A stretch of 64,000 nucleotides of DNA from NCBI GenBank assembly GCA_030849805.1, contig JASANZ010002264.1, forward strand, positions 62,001 through 126,000, read 5' to 3'. The DNA is from Sergeia podlipaevii (Eukaryota > Euglenozoa > Kinetoplastea > Trypanosomatida > Trypanosomatidae). The position numbers were made by a program, and so were the translations under genes. The notes beneath the pieces are model-generated. The model worked only from the letters and a program-made list of their open reading frames with translations, was not told the DNA's origin and did not search any database. Positions 40,273 through 48,797 of this stretch are shown one piece after another; the stretch's first letter is position 1; each line of letters opens with the position of its first letter.

Positions 40273-42342
40273 TTAGCAATTCCATTCATCATCGTAGGCG
40301 CCAGCCTCATCATGCCCACCTCCGTGCAGTCCAGGGATTAAGTCATCTATAGCGGAGATATCTACCGCACTCGCACCGCGACCTCTCAACGCGCGATCAA
40401 GCGCCGCGGAGACGGAGGTGGCTTCTGTGATCACCCCTCGTCTGCGTTTCTTTGCTGTGCGACCCAGCTCCAGTGCCTCTATCTCCTCCGCTGTGCGTGC
40501 ACGACCGCGGGCCCAGCGCTCCATGTACAGCGCCTTGCCCACCTTCTGTCTTCGCTCCCGTTCTTCGTTGTCAAGCACCAAGTACTGCTTGAGATCCATC
40601 ACATCATCACGTTCCGCATTCTGGAGTACCATGAATTCCCAAGGCAAAGCGTGTCTGCGCTCCCTGTCACGAAGCAGCTCATTCACCGCCATGCGCATGC
40701 GCGCCGTCTCCTCGTCAAAACCAATGCCTCCTTCAGTTTTGCAAGGCTGTGGGCTCGGATCCACGTTCTGAGAATATGCGCCGGCGCCGCCGTATGTATT
40801 CTGCGTTGCTTCACCAAACAAAGAGACACCCTGTGCACCATCGCAGTCGACTACGGCGTCAAAGTCATTGCGAAGACGAATAACCTCCTCGCTATTGGTA
40901 ACAATGTCGCAGAAGCAGTCTGTAAGCATGCGAAGCTGGTCAGGGTGCTCATAGTCAATGGGACCATCAGCCGGGAGTCCTTGTAGCGCCGGGTGCTTTG
41001 CTGCTGCTGCTGCAGTAGATGTAGACACTACACTACTGCCGTACTTCAACTCCGCAGCCAGACTAAACGTTGTGCCAGGTTGCAGCTCCCTCACAGCCTT
41101 CCCACCGTACATCAGCAACGTGGACGGATCCGCGGCAGCAGCACCACCTCCTTCCTGTGAAAGATGAGACTGTGAGCCCTCCTCACGCTTCACCAGCAGT
41201 CGAACCTCTTCACGTTTGACGCTATACTCTGCCATCTCGTACGGGATCGGCACCGTGTTCTCCAGCCCAAGGATCTTCAACTGTGCCTCCGCAGTCAGTG
41301 TCACCAAGTTCAGGTTATCCTCAGTAGGCGTGATGCCTTCTAGGCTGCAATGACAAAGAATAAAGCGACGCCACCGCTCGCAGCGCTCAGGCGTCGGCGG
41401 TGTGGATATCTTCGCCTCCGCCACAAGCTCGTAGTAGAGCGCGGACAGGTCACGCATGCTCGCATTGACATCCTCCTCCGTCGCCTTCCGGCTGGACTCA
41501 TTGAATGCGGGAGGGAGCGTCGTGTTGGTAGGCTGGTAAGTGTCAATGTCCTCCAGTGCCGCCGTAGGAGTTGCTGCGAACTCATTTAGACGACGAGTAA
41601 TCGTGTCTGCGGTGAGGCGCACAAGACCGCATACCTGCTCTGGGCTCCGCTGAATGCCAAACACACAGCATGCCACCAGCAACGCAGCTGCACACACACC
41701 CATAGGTCGACGGCCGCACGCAATCCAGTCGTCCTTCATCGCGCGCAACACTTTAAGCGCGCACACCACTACATCTGCTGTGCGGTCGCCCAAGTCCATC
41801 AGCTCCGCAAAGCGCTGCACAAGGCAACTAGGGTCCACCACAGGCACCTCGGTGTGCGTAGACTCGCAAATGTGCTTCATCTGGGCTAAAATAGCGTGTG
41901 GACTGTCCTTGTGCACCTGTGCAAAATCGTAAATCACATGTGAAGTGCGCTCACGGCGGCACATGGCATACAGACACGCACATAAAATTACACTGCGTGA
42001 CCCAGAGATAGCGTTCACGCCGAGCGCGAGCTTGTAGAGGCCCACCGCACATTCCACAATGTTGGGGCCGATTTCCAACGCTCGAGCGATCGCAAGCATG
42101 TCGCGCCGTGCCACCTCTACAGAAGGTCGCGCACTCGGTGCGGACACGGTCGTGGTAGTGTGTGTAGGTCGAAAGGCACCACCTCCACCTCTAGTGCCGC
42201 CTGCGCCAGCTCGTGTGCCACGACTAAAAACAGGGTCCAGTTCAAACTGCTGGTCCACCACTATATCATTGCAGAGGGTGCAGATGGTCGCGCCACGCTG
42301 CTTATCCACAAAAAGTGCCGAGGCGGGATGTGGGCACGACAT
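40273..42342 (-). CDS. BRF1: RNA polymerase III factor TFIIIB subunit BRF1
   Basis: 689 residues. An N-terminal zinc ribbon (residues 3-25) is followed by two cyclin folds (~75-255; for example ARALEIGPNIVECAVGLYKLALG and IACGRRPMGVCAAALLVACCVFG). The latter carries the GRRPxGxxAAALxxA motif diagnostic of the BRF1/TFIIB second repeat. A late Brf1 domain runs over ~590-630 (DLKQYLVLDNEERERRQKVGKALYMERW). BRF1 with TBP and BDP1 forms TFIIIB, placing Pol III on tRNA, 5S and U-snRNA genes. The first half of the ribbon is odd: C3-x-H5 instead of C-x2-C, with C22-x2-C25 normal. The acceptor AG (42357-42356) is followed by a T-run up to the ATG. Confidence 0.92.
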   Translation of the reverse strand: MSCPHPASALFVDKQRGATICTLCNDIVVDQQFELDPVFSRGTRAGAGGTRGGGGAFRPTHTTTTVSAPSARPSVEVARRDMLAIARALEIGPNIVECAVGLYKLALGVNAISGSRSVILCACLYAMCRRERTSHVIYDFAQVHKDSPHAILAQMKHICESTHTEVPVVDPSCLVQRFAELMDLGDRTADVVVCALKVLRAMKDDWIACGRRPMGVCAAALLVACCVFGIQRSPEQVCGLVRLTADTITRRLNEFAATPTAALEDIDTYQPTNTTLPPAFNESSRKATEEDVNASMRDLSALYYELVAEAKISTPPTPERCERWRRFILCHCSLEGITPTEDNLNLVTLTAEAQLKILGLENTVPIPYEMAEYSVKREEVRLLVKREEGSQSHLSQEGGGAAAADPSTLLMYGGKAVRELQPGTTFSLAAELKYGSSVVSTSTAAAAAKHPALQGLPADGPIDYEHPDQLRMLTDCFCDIVTNSEEVIRLRNDFDAVVDCDGAQGVSLFGEATQNTYGGAGAYSQNVDPSPQPCKTEGGIGFDEETARMRMAVNELLRDRERRHALPWEFMVLQNAERDDVMDLKQYLVLDNEERERRQKVGKALYMERWARGRARTAEEIEALELGRTAKKRRRGVITEATSVSAALDRALRGRGASAVDISAIDDLIPGLHGGGHDEAGAYDDEWNC

Positions 42343-42883
42343 GTAAAAAAAAAAACTACAATGACAAAAAAATATAATAATAATGATAAAAAAAAAGGAG
42401 GTATGTTTTTTTTAAAAAAAATCAATAAAGCTGAAAACCCGCGTTCGTTTGTTACAAACTTTGTGTGTCTAGCACAGCACAGCACAGCACACTACTCTAT
42501 CTATTCTATATATATATAAAGACGTACGCACACATGCATATGTACCCAGAAGATTGAAAAAATATGAAATGGCACAGATACGGGGAGGAGAAGAAAAAAA
42601 AAAAACTCGTACAGCAAAGTTTGAAGGCACAGCAGCTACATAGCGAAATAGCATAAAATGGGAAACGACTGTGGAAGATCTTGTTCATAATAAATCGATA
42701 TTTATGTGCAACTGAGATTCATGTGCCTCATTTTAATGTTTTCATGCGTGTGAGAATAGTTTTATACAAAAAGAAAAAAGGGGGAAAGCATTCATAGCAC
42801 CACAGCATCACAGCATAAAGCTGCGCACAAGCACTATCATCATCATCCACTAACACCAATGCACAAACACACGCGCACGCTAG
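42343..42883. other. Intergenic spacer
   Basis: BRF1 leader, a (CAGCA) short repeat at 42474-42490, (AT)n near 42509-42518 and A-runs. No gene seen. Confidence 0.55.
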
Positions 42884-44035
42884 CTATCGGGTTGAAAGGC
42901 CTCCTGGAGAGATAAAGGCCTGAAATACAAACCTGAACCTCTCTTTCAGCTCTCTCTCGGTGATCTGCTGAGCCCGCACGCAGACAGCTTCAAGCTTAGA
43001 GTAAAAAGTGAACATGTACGCCGGTCGGTCGAAGAACACTTCCACGATTACCTCCGTCATGCCAGAGTCCTTGCGAGTCCATCCAATAATGCGCTGTCGC
43101 ATCTGATGCGGGATCTCGTGAGGCAGCAGCTCCAAGTACGTCTGTCTTAGCAACTCCGCAACGCGATCAACCGGAGTTAAGTCGGTAGTCTCCCTTCTGT
43201 AGTGCTCCCAGTTGCCCGGTGTGGCGTATCGCGACAAGCAGTCCTTCAGCTCTACAAGGCCGCTGCCTCCCTTTACGCTCACCTCATGTGTAGTAGCGAT
43301 TGGAAGGCACAACGACTCAAAGTCCGTTCTCATCGAAAAATATAGCTCGCGGTGTCTTGGTGTCTGCACCTTATCCATCATGGTCACCGCAAGCACAACC
43401 GGTAGCTCTCGCGCCGTAGCCCTCTGCACTACCTCACGCGCTACTCGCTTGTGTTCCTTCTCCACAAAGCCCAGGCCCGCAGGGAGGGTAAGGACAACGA
43501 GATCTGATACAAAGAGCGAGTCCCAGGCCCGCGAGGTGCCGGACGCGTGCCGATGCCGCTCCCTCTGACTCTCCGCCACCACAACACCAGGTGTGTCAAG
43601 CAGAAGCAGCTGCGTGCTATGCACCGTCGCTACCGCCTTCGTCCAGTCGCGCGTGCTGCCATATCGCTTGCTTACTGCGCCAACGTGGCTCAGCGCTAGT
43701 GCGTTAACAAGTGAAGTCTTGCCTGCATTCTGGGGACCCAGAAACGTTGCACGGAGCACATGTGGGTTCTCTGGTTGCTCCATGACTGGGGAAGCGTGGG
43801 CAGAGTTGCTGTTGCCACTCGTGCTCAGTGGTACGTCAGCCCAGCGTGTAACGTCAGTGAGAGGGAATGCTTCCTCCACTGGTGTGTACTGTCGGTCCTT
43901 GTACACGCGATTAAACCGGCTGGCAACAGCATCCACGCCCTCTTCTTTTGCCTCTGACAGTACAGAGGCAATGCGCTGCTCCCAGCGCCGCCTGCTATGC
44001 AAGGGAGTGCACAACCGTAGCGAACGAACAAACAT
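42884..44035 (-). CDS. Era-like GTPase, probably mitochondrial SSU assembly factor
   Basis: 383 residues. The start MFVRSLRLCTPLHSRRRWEQR is Arg-rich without acids, suggesting a mitochondrial presequence. The GTPase domain has G1 GPQNAGKT (100-107), G3 DTPG (147-150) and a G4 that reads TMMD (218-221) instead of NKxD. A C-terminal region (~290-383) has the Era KH layout: LRQTYLELLPHEIPHQMRQRIIGW with the EIPH motif, then VIVEVFF and a final helix with RERELKERF-like spacing. The KH GxxG loop is not visible. Era/ERAL1 binds the 3' end of small-subunit rRNA and chaperones ribosome assembly. Call: Era-like; the departures in G4 and KH suggest altered nucleotide or RNA binding. Confidence 0.88.
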   Translation of the reverse strand: MFVRSLRLCTPLHSRRRWEQRIASVLSEAKEEGVDAVASRFNRVYKDRQYTPVEEAFPLTDVTRWADVPLSTSGNSNSAHASPVMEQPENPHVLRATFLGPQNAGKTSLVNALALSHVGAVSKRYGSTRDWTKAVATVHSTQLLLLDTPGVVVAESQRERHRHASGTSRAWDSLFVSDLVVLTLPAGLGFVEKEHKRVAREVVQRATARELPVVLAVTMMDKVQTPRHRELYFSMRTDFESLCLPIATTHEVSVKGGSGLVELKDCLSRYATPGNWEHYRRETTDLTPVDRVAELLRQTYLELLPHEIPHQMRQRIIGWTRKDSGMTEVIVEVFFDRPAYMFTFYSKLEAVCVRAQQITERELKERFRFVFQAFISPGGLSTR

Positions 44036-44470
44036 TTTCTATATATGCACAGACACTGAAATGGACCACGGAGTATCAAATTGTAAATAACTATAAAGAG
44101 AAGCCCATTGCGAAGATATTTTTGAAAAAAAAAAAAAGATAAGAGAGCAATTATTGTCAAGACTGTTCAGTGCACAATAATAAAAAAAATGACATTAAAT
44201 ATGATTATTAATTTTGGTTACTATGTCTTGTATATTTCTCTTTTCTTATAGATAGATAGAGAGAAAGAGAGAGAGCAGAGCGCACACACACACACACGCA
44301 CGCACACACCGAGAGGGAGCACAATGTCATTTAGTTTGTAAATGCTGGAAATATATATATGAGGATGAGACACACAAGATGCACACCAAGAGAGCAAGAA
44401 AAAAAAAAAAAACGGAGGGAAAATGGAAAGTCCCCACGCGCGTAGGAGAGGATAAAAATAGATAATGTAC
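44036..44470. other. Intergenic spacer
   Basis: Contains an A13 run (44125-44137, T-run on the coding strand) for the Era-like gene and a GA/CA repeat block near 44252-44306. No gene seen. Confidence 0.5.
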
Positions 44471-45109
44471 TCAAACTTCAAGCACGGCGCGCAACTCAGC
44501 TGGCACTGAGCGACAGCACCTACCAAACTCTTCGGCACTGCCACACAGACAAGGATCACGCGGATCGGCATCACCACATGAAAGCATCTTCATTCTGAAT
44601 TCGGTATCAAGCACACATCGCATCGCCCCCGGCGTACCCACTGCTCTCATTGCTCGCATCAGTGCCAGCTGCTGTGGCGCTGCTAGAGAACCGTGAAGTA
44701 ACGGCCGCGTCACCCCATGAGACGGCTCTTGATCTGACCGTGTAGATGTAGGCTGCCGTCTGTGCAAACCCCTCTTACCTTCTCCAGAGCGAGCGGCGGT
44801 ACCGCTAGAGTTTGATGACGCAACACCAGCAGAAGCAACAGCAGCGTCATCTGTCACCCTGTCATTCATGGATGCATCTGTCTTACCGTCATCACCATCT
44901 TCGTCACGACGCAAGTTTAAGAAAATTGCAGTCAGCACGGTGGAAATGATGTAGAGAGCAAGTGTGTTCTCGTGTGGCACAGCGTGATGCACCAACCAAG
45001 CCCCAAGTATCCACACTGCGATGCGCATACTATACAATCTGAGGCAGCGGCTCAGCTTTTTACTGTATGCCGCCCTTCGTCTTCGCAGCATTCCTTCTCT
45101 CGTTTCCAT
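44471..45109 (-). CDS. Two-pass membrane protein with SEC-C zinc motif
   Basis: 212 residues from the ATG at 45109 (the frame is open upstream without an ATG). It has a basic N-terminus (LRRRRAAYSKK) and two predicted membrane segments at ~28-44 and ~49-66, with a short loop HHAVPHEN between them. A long polar domain follows, ending in a SEC-C zinc motif at 185-201 (DPCLCGSAEEFGRCC, cysteines C187, C189, C198, C199). SEC-C motifs bind zinc in SecA and in unrelated proteins and mediate protein or SecB binding. A membrane-anchored SEC-C is unusual. Topology and role are unknown; both termini could be cytosolic. Confidence 0.78.
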   Translation of the reverse strand: METREGMLRRRRAAYSKKLSRCLRLYSMRIAVWILGAWLVHHAVPHENTLALYIISTVLTAIFLNLRRDEDGDDGKTDASMNDRVTDDAAVASAGVASSNSSGTAARSGEGKRGLHRRQPTSTRSDQEPSHGVTRPLLHGSLAAPQQLALMRAMRAVGTPGAMRCVLDTEFRMKMLSCGDADPRDPCLCGSAEEFGRCCRSVPAELRAVLEV

Positions 45110-46062
45110 CCTTTCTTCTCGAACGCCAAATATAAGTATAGCAACAATAATGATAAGTGCACTGTGAGAAGATAATGAGCTAGCAGCACCGCCTTTCGTC
45201 TCCCTCAACGATTAAAAAAATTTATCGTTTTTGTATCTCTACCTACAGCGCTCCCGTGGCGGCTCTTCTTCTTTATTTTAAATTAAATCTTCGTTGTAGC
45301 CTTCGCTTAAAAAAAAAGAAAAAAAGAAATAGCACATGTAAAAGTTCAACATCAAGTTCCTATATTCATACGCTTAAGTCGCACCGAACCATGAAAGCAA
45401 ATACACGGAGCATTGAGAATGTATGTGTATGGATGCCAAAAGTAAGCGCAAAAGCCATGCATATTGGTTTATGTCTTTCCCCCCCCCCTCACCACACTAC
45501 ATAGATACACCCAACGCTCCACAACAAAAGCATTGAATAACCACAAATATACATATATATATATTGGTTTTGGAGATCATAAATACACATAAGTCACAAG
45601 TCCAGTTGCATAAAACACGAAATATAACAATAAATAAGCTCTCTCGCTCCAGACATTCAGTAAAGGGAGTAAGAAGAAGATAAAAGTTACCTGACACACC
45701 TACGTGCGCAGCAAAGGCCATAAAAGTGCAATATATATATATATATGGAAATATGATTAAGTTAAGCATGCGCTTGTGTTTGCAATTATTTTTTCCTTCT
45801 TCGTCCTATAGGCCATAGCAAACATAAAACTAAATTTAAGAACAGCATACGTAGTATGGCCTGTGTACTCATTACACAAGCGATGCTGCGCGCGTCAGTT
45901 TTTTTTTTTTTATGTAGATGGATGATTTCCATAAAAAGGTAAAAAAAAAATGAAGAGGCGGGGAGCTAGGTGTATACAAGCATTCAGGAAGATAACTCTA
46001 CAAGTGTACCCATTGTGGTGCATCATTGAGCAAAGCGCAACATAATAAGAAGCAGGTACGCA
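45110..46062. other. Intergenic spacer
   Basis: A/T-rich with CT- and A-runs and (TA)n near 45731-45745. Short frames present are repeat readings and are not credible genes. Confidence 0.5.
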
Positions 46063-46491
46063 CTACGAGTGTGCAACCGCTGCTCCTGCTGCTGGGGATG
46101 CTGTGGAGACGGGTGGCACCGAATAGAGTTTCTTAATTTCCTCAATCTCTTCCTTTGTATTCATTGGAGAAGAAACGACAAATAGCACTAACACTGTGAA
46201 AGCGAGTACGTACCGAGTGACAGCAGCGCGTCTGCGCCGCTGTGCGGAGCGTGACACCGGAGTCGGCGGGCGGCTTGGACCCAGTCCGTCCCAATCTGTG
46301 AGCTCATCATCTGCCATACCGAAACTTCCTCCGGGGCTCAAGAGCAAACTTGATCCAGCAGGGCTCGGCGGTGCTCCTGTACATGACGAGATATCTAAAG
46401 GTTTGCCACTAGATACGATCGTGGCAACCGCCCCTATACGAAGCGGAGGACCTAACAATGACGGATCTAAGGCACGCACTGAATTCATCAT
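46063..46491 (-). CDS. Small tail-anchored-like membrane protein
   Basis: 142 residues starting at tandem ATGs (46491 and 46488). The first ~80 residues are Pro/Ser/Gly-rich, with a MADDELTDWDG acidic stretch. A basic stop RSAQRRRRAAV precedes a hydrophobic segment at ~92-108 (TRYVLAFTVLVLFVVSS). The 34 residues after it contain an acidic helix (TKEEIEEIKKLY) and a Ser/Ala/Pro tail. The basic side precedes the membrane segment, so the N-terminus is probably cytosolic. No family recognised. The first AG behind the T-tract (46494-46493) leaves just one base before the first ATG. Confidence 0.72.
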   Translation of the reverse strand: MMNSVRALDPSLLGPPLRIGAVATIVSSGKPLDISSCTGAPPSPAGSSLLLSPGGSFGMADDELTDWDGLGPSRPPTPVSRSAQRRRRAAVTRYVLAFTVLVLFVVSSPMNTKEEIEEIKKLYSVPPVSTASPAAGAAVAHS

Positions 46492-47632
46492 GCTACAACA
46501 CACACACAAAAAAAAAAACGCTGAAGAGCTGGCAGCACCAGTTTGCTTCTATATATTTTTCACACAGGTAGAAAAAGAATCTCAAACCTAGAAGAATTCG
46601 ACGAGCATAAATGGTATTAATGCGGGACGTACCAACTCGCTTCCCCTCAGATACAGAGGCAAGATGTAGTCAACGATACAATGTTGTTCTTTAAGTCCAA
46701 CTGCCGTAAGCACTCAAGCGCAAACAATGAGCAACCAAATGAAGGATACAAAGAAAATAAAAAAAGGATGTACAGCATACAATTTATTTTATTTTTTTAA
46801 AAAAAAAATGCATTTCCAAACAGGCATAAGGCTCTCGCGCTCGAATGAGAGGGGTCCTCTTCACAACTTTCCCTACAAACATCGCTTTTTTTAAAACCGC
46901 CATTCATCCCACAGCTAATAGTCACTTTGCATTCAAATTTTGAAATAAAATCAAGACGTTCACATTCGCTACACTGAACTTATCATGCAAGGGAAGAAAA
47001 AAACATCTCAGCAACAATAAGAAAAAAAAGGTGGGGAAAAATCATCATCGTCATATAATAACAGCACCAAAAAGGTGCAGTATGCTCTTCTTTCCTCTCC
47101 ATTATATACGCGCTAGAAACTATCACGCAAAACTCGTAAAGGAAAAAATAAAATATTTTTTAAAAAGCGATTCTGCGCCATCTTCTTTCCTCCTCAAGCC
47201 TTTTTTTTTGTTACTTTTAGTTACGGATCCTTACCTGTACTGTCCCCACACTAACCTCAACAATAGAAGCAAGACTAAAGCAAACACTATACATTTAGAA
47301 GCAACCTATATAGTCGTGTCTAAATTGTGGGTTGAGCTGTGTGTGTGTGTGTGTGTGCGTAGCGAGTGTACACTACATACGTGACTACCCGTGTCTGTGT
47401 ATAAAGGATTTTAAAAAGAGAGAGGAAAAAAAAAAAAGAAGATGAAGAAGACACACGTGCACAACATAAGCTTAGATATCTCTTTCTCCCCTTCCTCGCT
47501 CTCCCTCTCTCTCCCCCTCTCAAAAAAAAAAATAATTAAAAGGCCCCTCTTCGCAATGAAGAAATTTATTCTATTTAAATATAAAAATAAGTAGGCTCCG
47601 CCGCTGAATCTCAATCCAAAAGCACGAATTCG
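46492..47632. other. Intergenic spacer (1.1 kb)
   Basis: A/T-rich, with T9 near 47200-47208, a (GT)n repeat at about 47340-47357 and CT-rich DNA near 47480-47520. No gene seen. Confidence 0.5.
46493..46494 (-). promoter_or_regulatory. Predicted acceptor with 1-nt 5'UTR
   Basis: A T10 run followed by a GT-rich stretch ends in TGTAG on the coding strand. The next base is C and then come ATGATG. It is the first AG after the tract. With the spliced leader attached the leader is essentially only the mini-exon. Confidence 0.5.
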
Positions 47633-48049
47633 CTATACGGCACTCAGGAATTCCTTAGGGTCCTCCTTTCGCTTGTCCTCAGAGATTAGCCGGTTAATTA
47701 CAGATTTCATTCTTGAAGCACTGGCAGAGCTTTGGATGGACACCGGAGTGTGGTCTGAGGCCTTCGTTGCGCTGACGTACTGGCTCTTCTCCATTTCCGC
47801 ATTGTCAGATGCACCGACCTCAAAAATAGTCACCTCTTCCGCTGCCACAGGGCCATTCTCCCGCATGGAGCCCCGTCTTACTGCCACCAGTAAGGCCGCT
47901 CCGATGGCTACCAAGATACCAAAGTAAAAAAAAAGGATGATCAGACGCTCGGTCATCGTTGTACTCTCTATCATTTGCGCTTCGGGAGCGGTGGAGTTCG
48001 TGTCATTCATGGCCAGCGCTCTAAGCAGCAATAACTGAACAACCTTCAT
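47633..48049 (-). CDS. Small single-pass membrane protein related to the kringle protein anchor
   Basis: 138 residues. A possible short signal-like start (MKVVQLLLLRALA) is followed by a very short ectodomain with N-glycosylation sequons NDT (N15) and NST (N18). A transmembrane segment at ~36-57 (RLIILFFYFGILVAIGAALLV) precedes an ~80-residue polar cytosolic tail. The segment MTERLIILFFYFGILVAIGAALLVAVRRG lines up with the anchor of the kringle protein just upstream in the transcription direction: both have MxER, YF near the middle, LxxIGxxxxV and a final RRG. This looks like a duplication of the anchor region. The tail differs. Function unknown. Confidence 0.75.
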   Translation of the reverse strand: MKVVQLLLLRALAMNDTNSTAPEAQMIESTTMTERLIILFFYFGILVAIGAALLVAVRRGSMRENGPVAAEEVTIFEVGASDNAEMEKSQYVSATKASDHTPVSIQSSASASRMKSVINRLISEDKRKEDPKEFLSAV

Positions 48050-48797
48050 GAGTGATAACCAAAAGAAATGAAATGAAAGAAGGATGCAATTTGAATGTGA
48101 GTTTGTGTGTAGTGATTCTTCGGAAAAAAAAAATTAATGCACGGTACTTTTTTTGGTTAAGGAAAAAAACGCTAATAGTACTTACGGAGAATATTCTCTC
48201 TTTATCCCTTTTTTCGCCTTTAACTGCTATTTTTCTTATATATTTTCCAATTGTGTAGCAAAACAATAGGAATAATGTACTATGAAAAGGCATAAAAGTG
48301 AGGAGAAAAAATATATAGGATAGGTAGAGTATCAATACTGCTCAAGCAAGCTTGGAGGATTTGTTTTGTCGAAGAAACAGATCATCTCGCTGCGCTACAA
48401 AGCATGAGGGTGTATGTAAAAGGTAAAAAAAAAAAACAGTAGAGTGAAAGATTGATAACTGCTAGTATTGTTCATTATGGTTATTACCGCACACAAAAAA
48501 GGGGGAGGAGCAACAAACAAATGAAAAGAAAAATGATAATATAGCGCACAGACATACACAGATATCTGTTTTGCTGCTGCTGCTTCTCCCTCTTCACTCT
48601 ACCTTCCTCCTCATACCGCCTCTCATTACTCGTTCTCTCCTCACATACAACTCTCTCTATGTATATAATGCAAGTACCCGCAACATGTATTAACGCGAAT
48701 ATCAAAAGGCGAAGTACCAGAACAACAACAACAACAACGGCAGCAGCAACCAAGCCAACCTTTAAAAGAAAATGATACAGAGAAAGAGCATTCTCTA
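48050..48797. other. Intergenic spacer
   Basis: Contains the T-tract and AG (48119-48118) of the small membrane gene and a CT-rich stretch near 48560-48610. The rest is A/T-rich. No gene seen. Confidence 0.5.
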
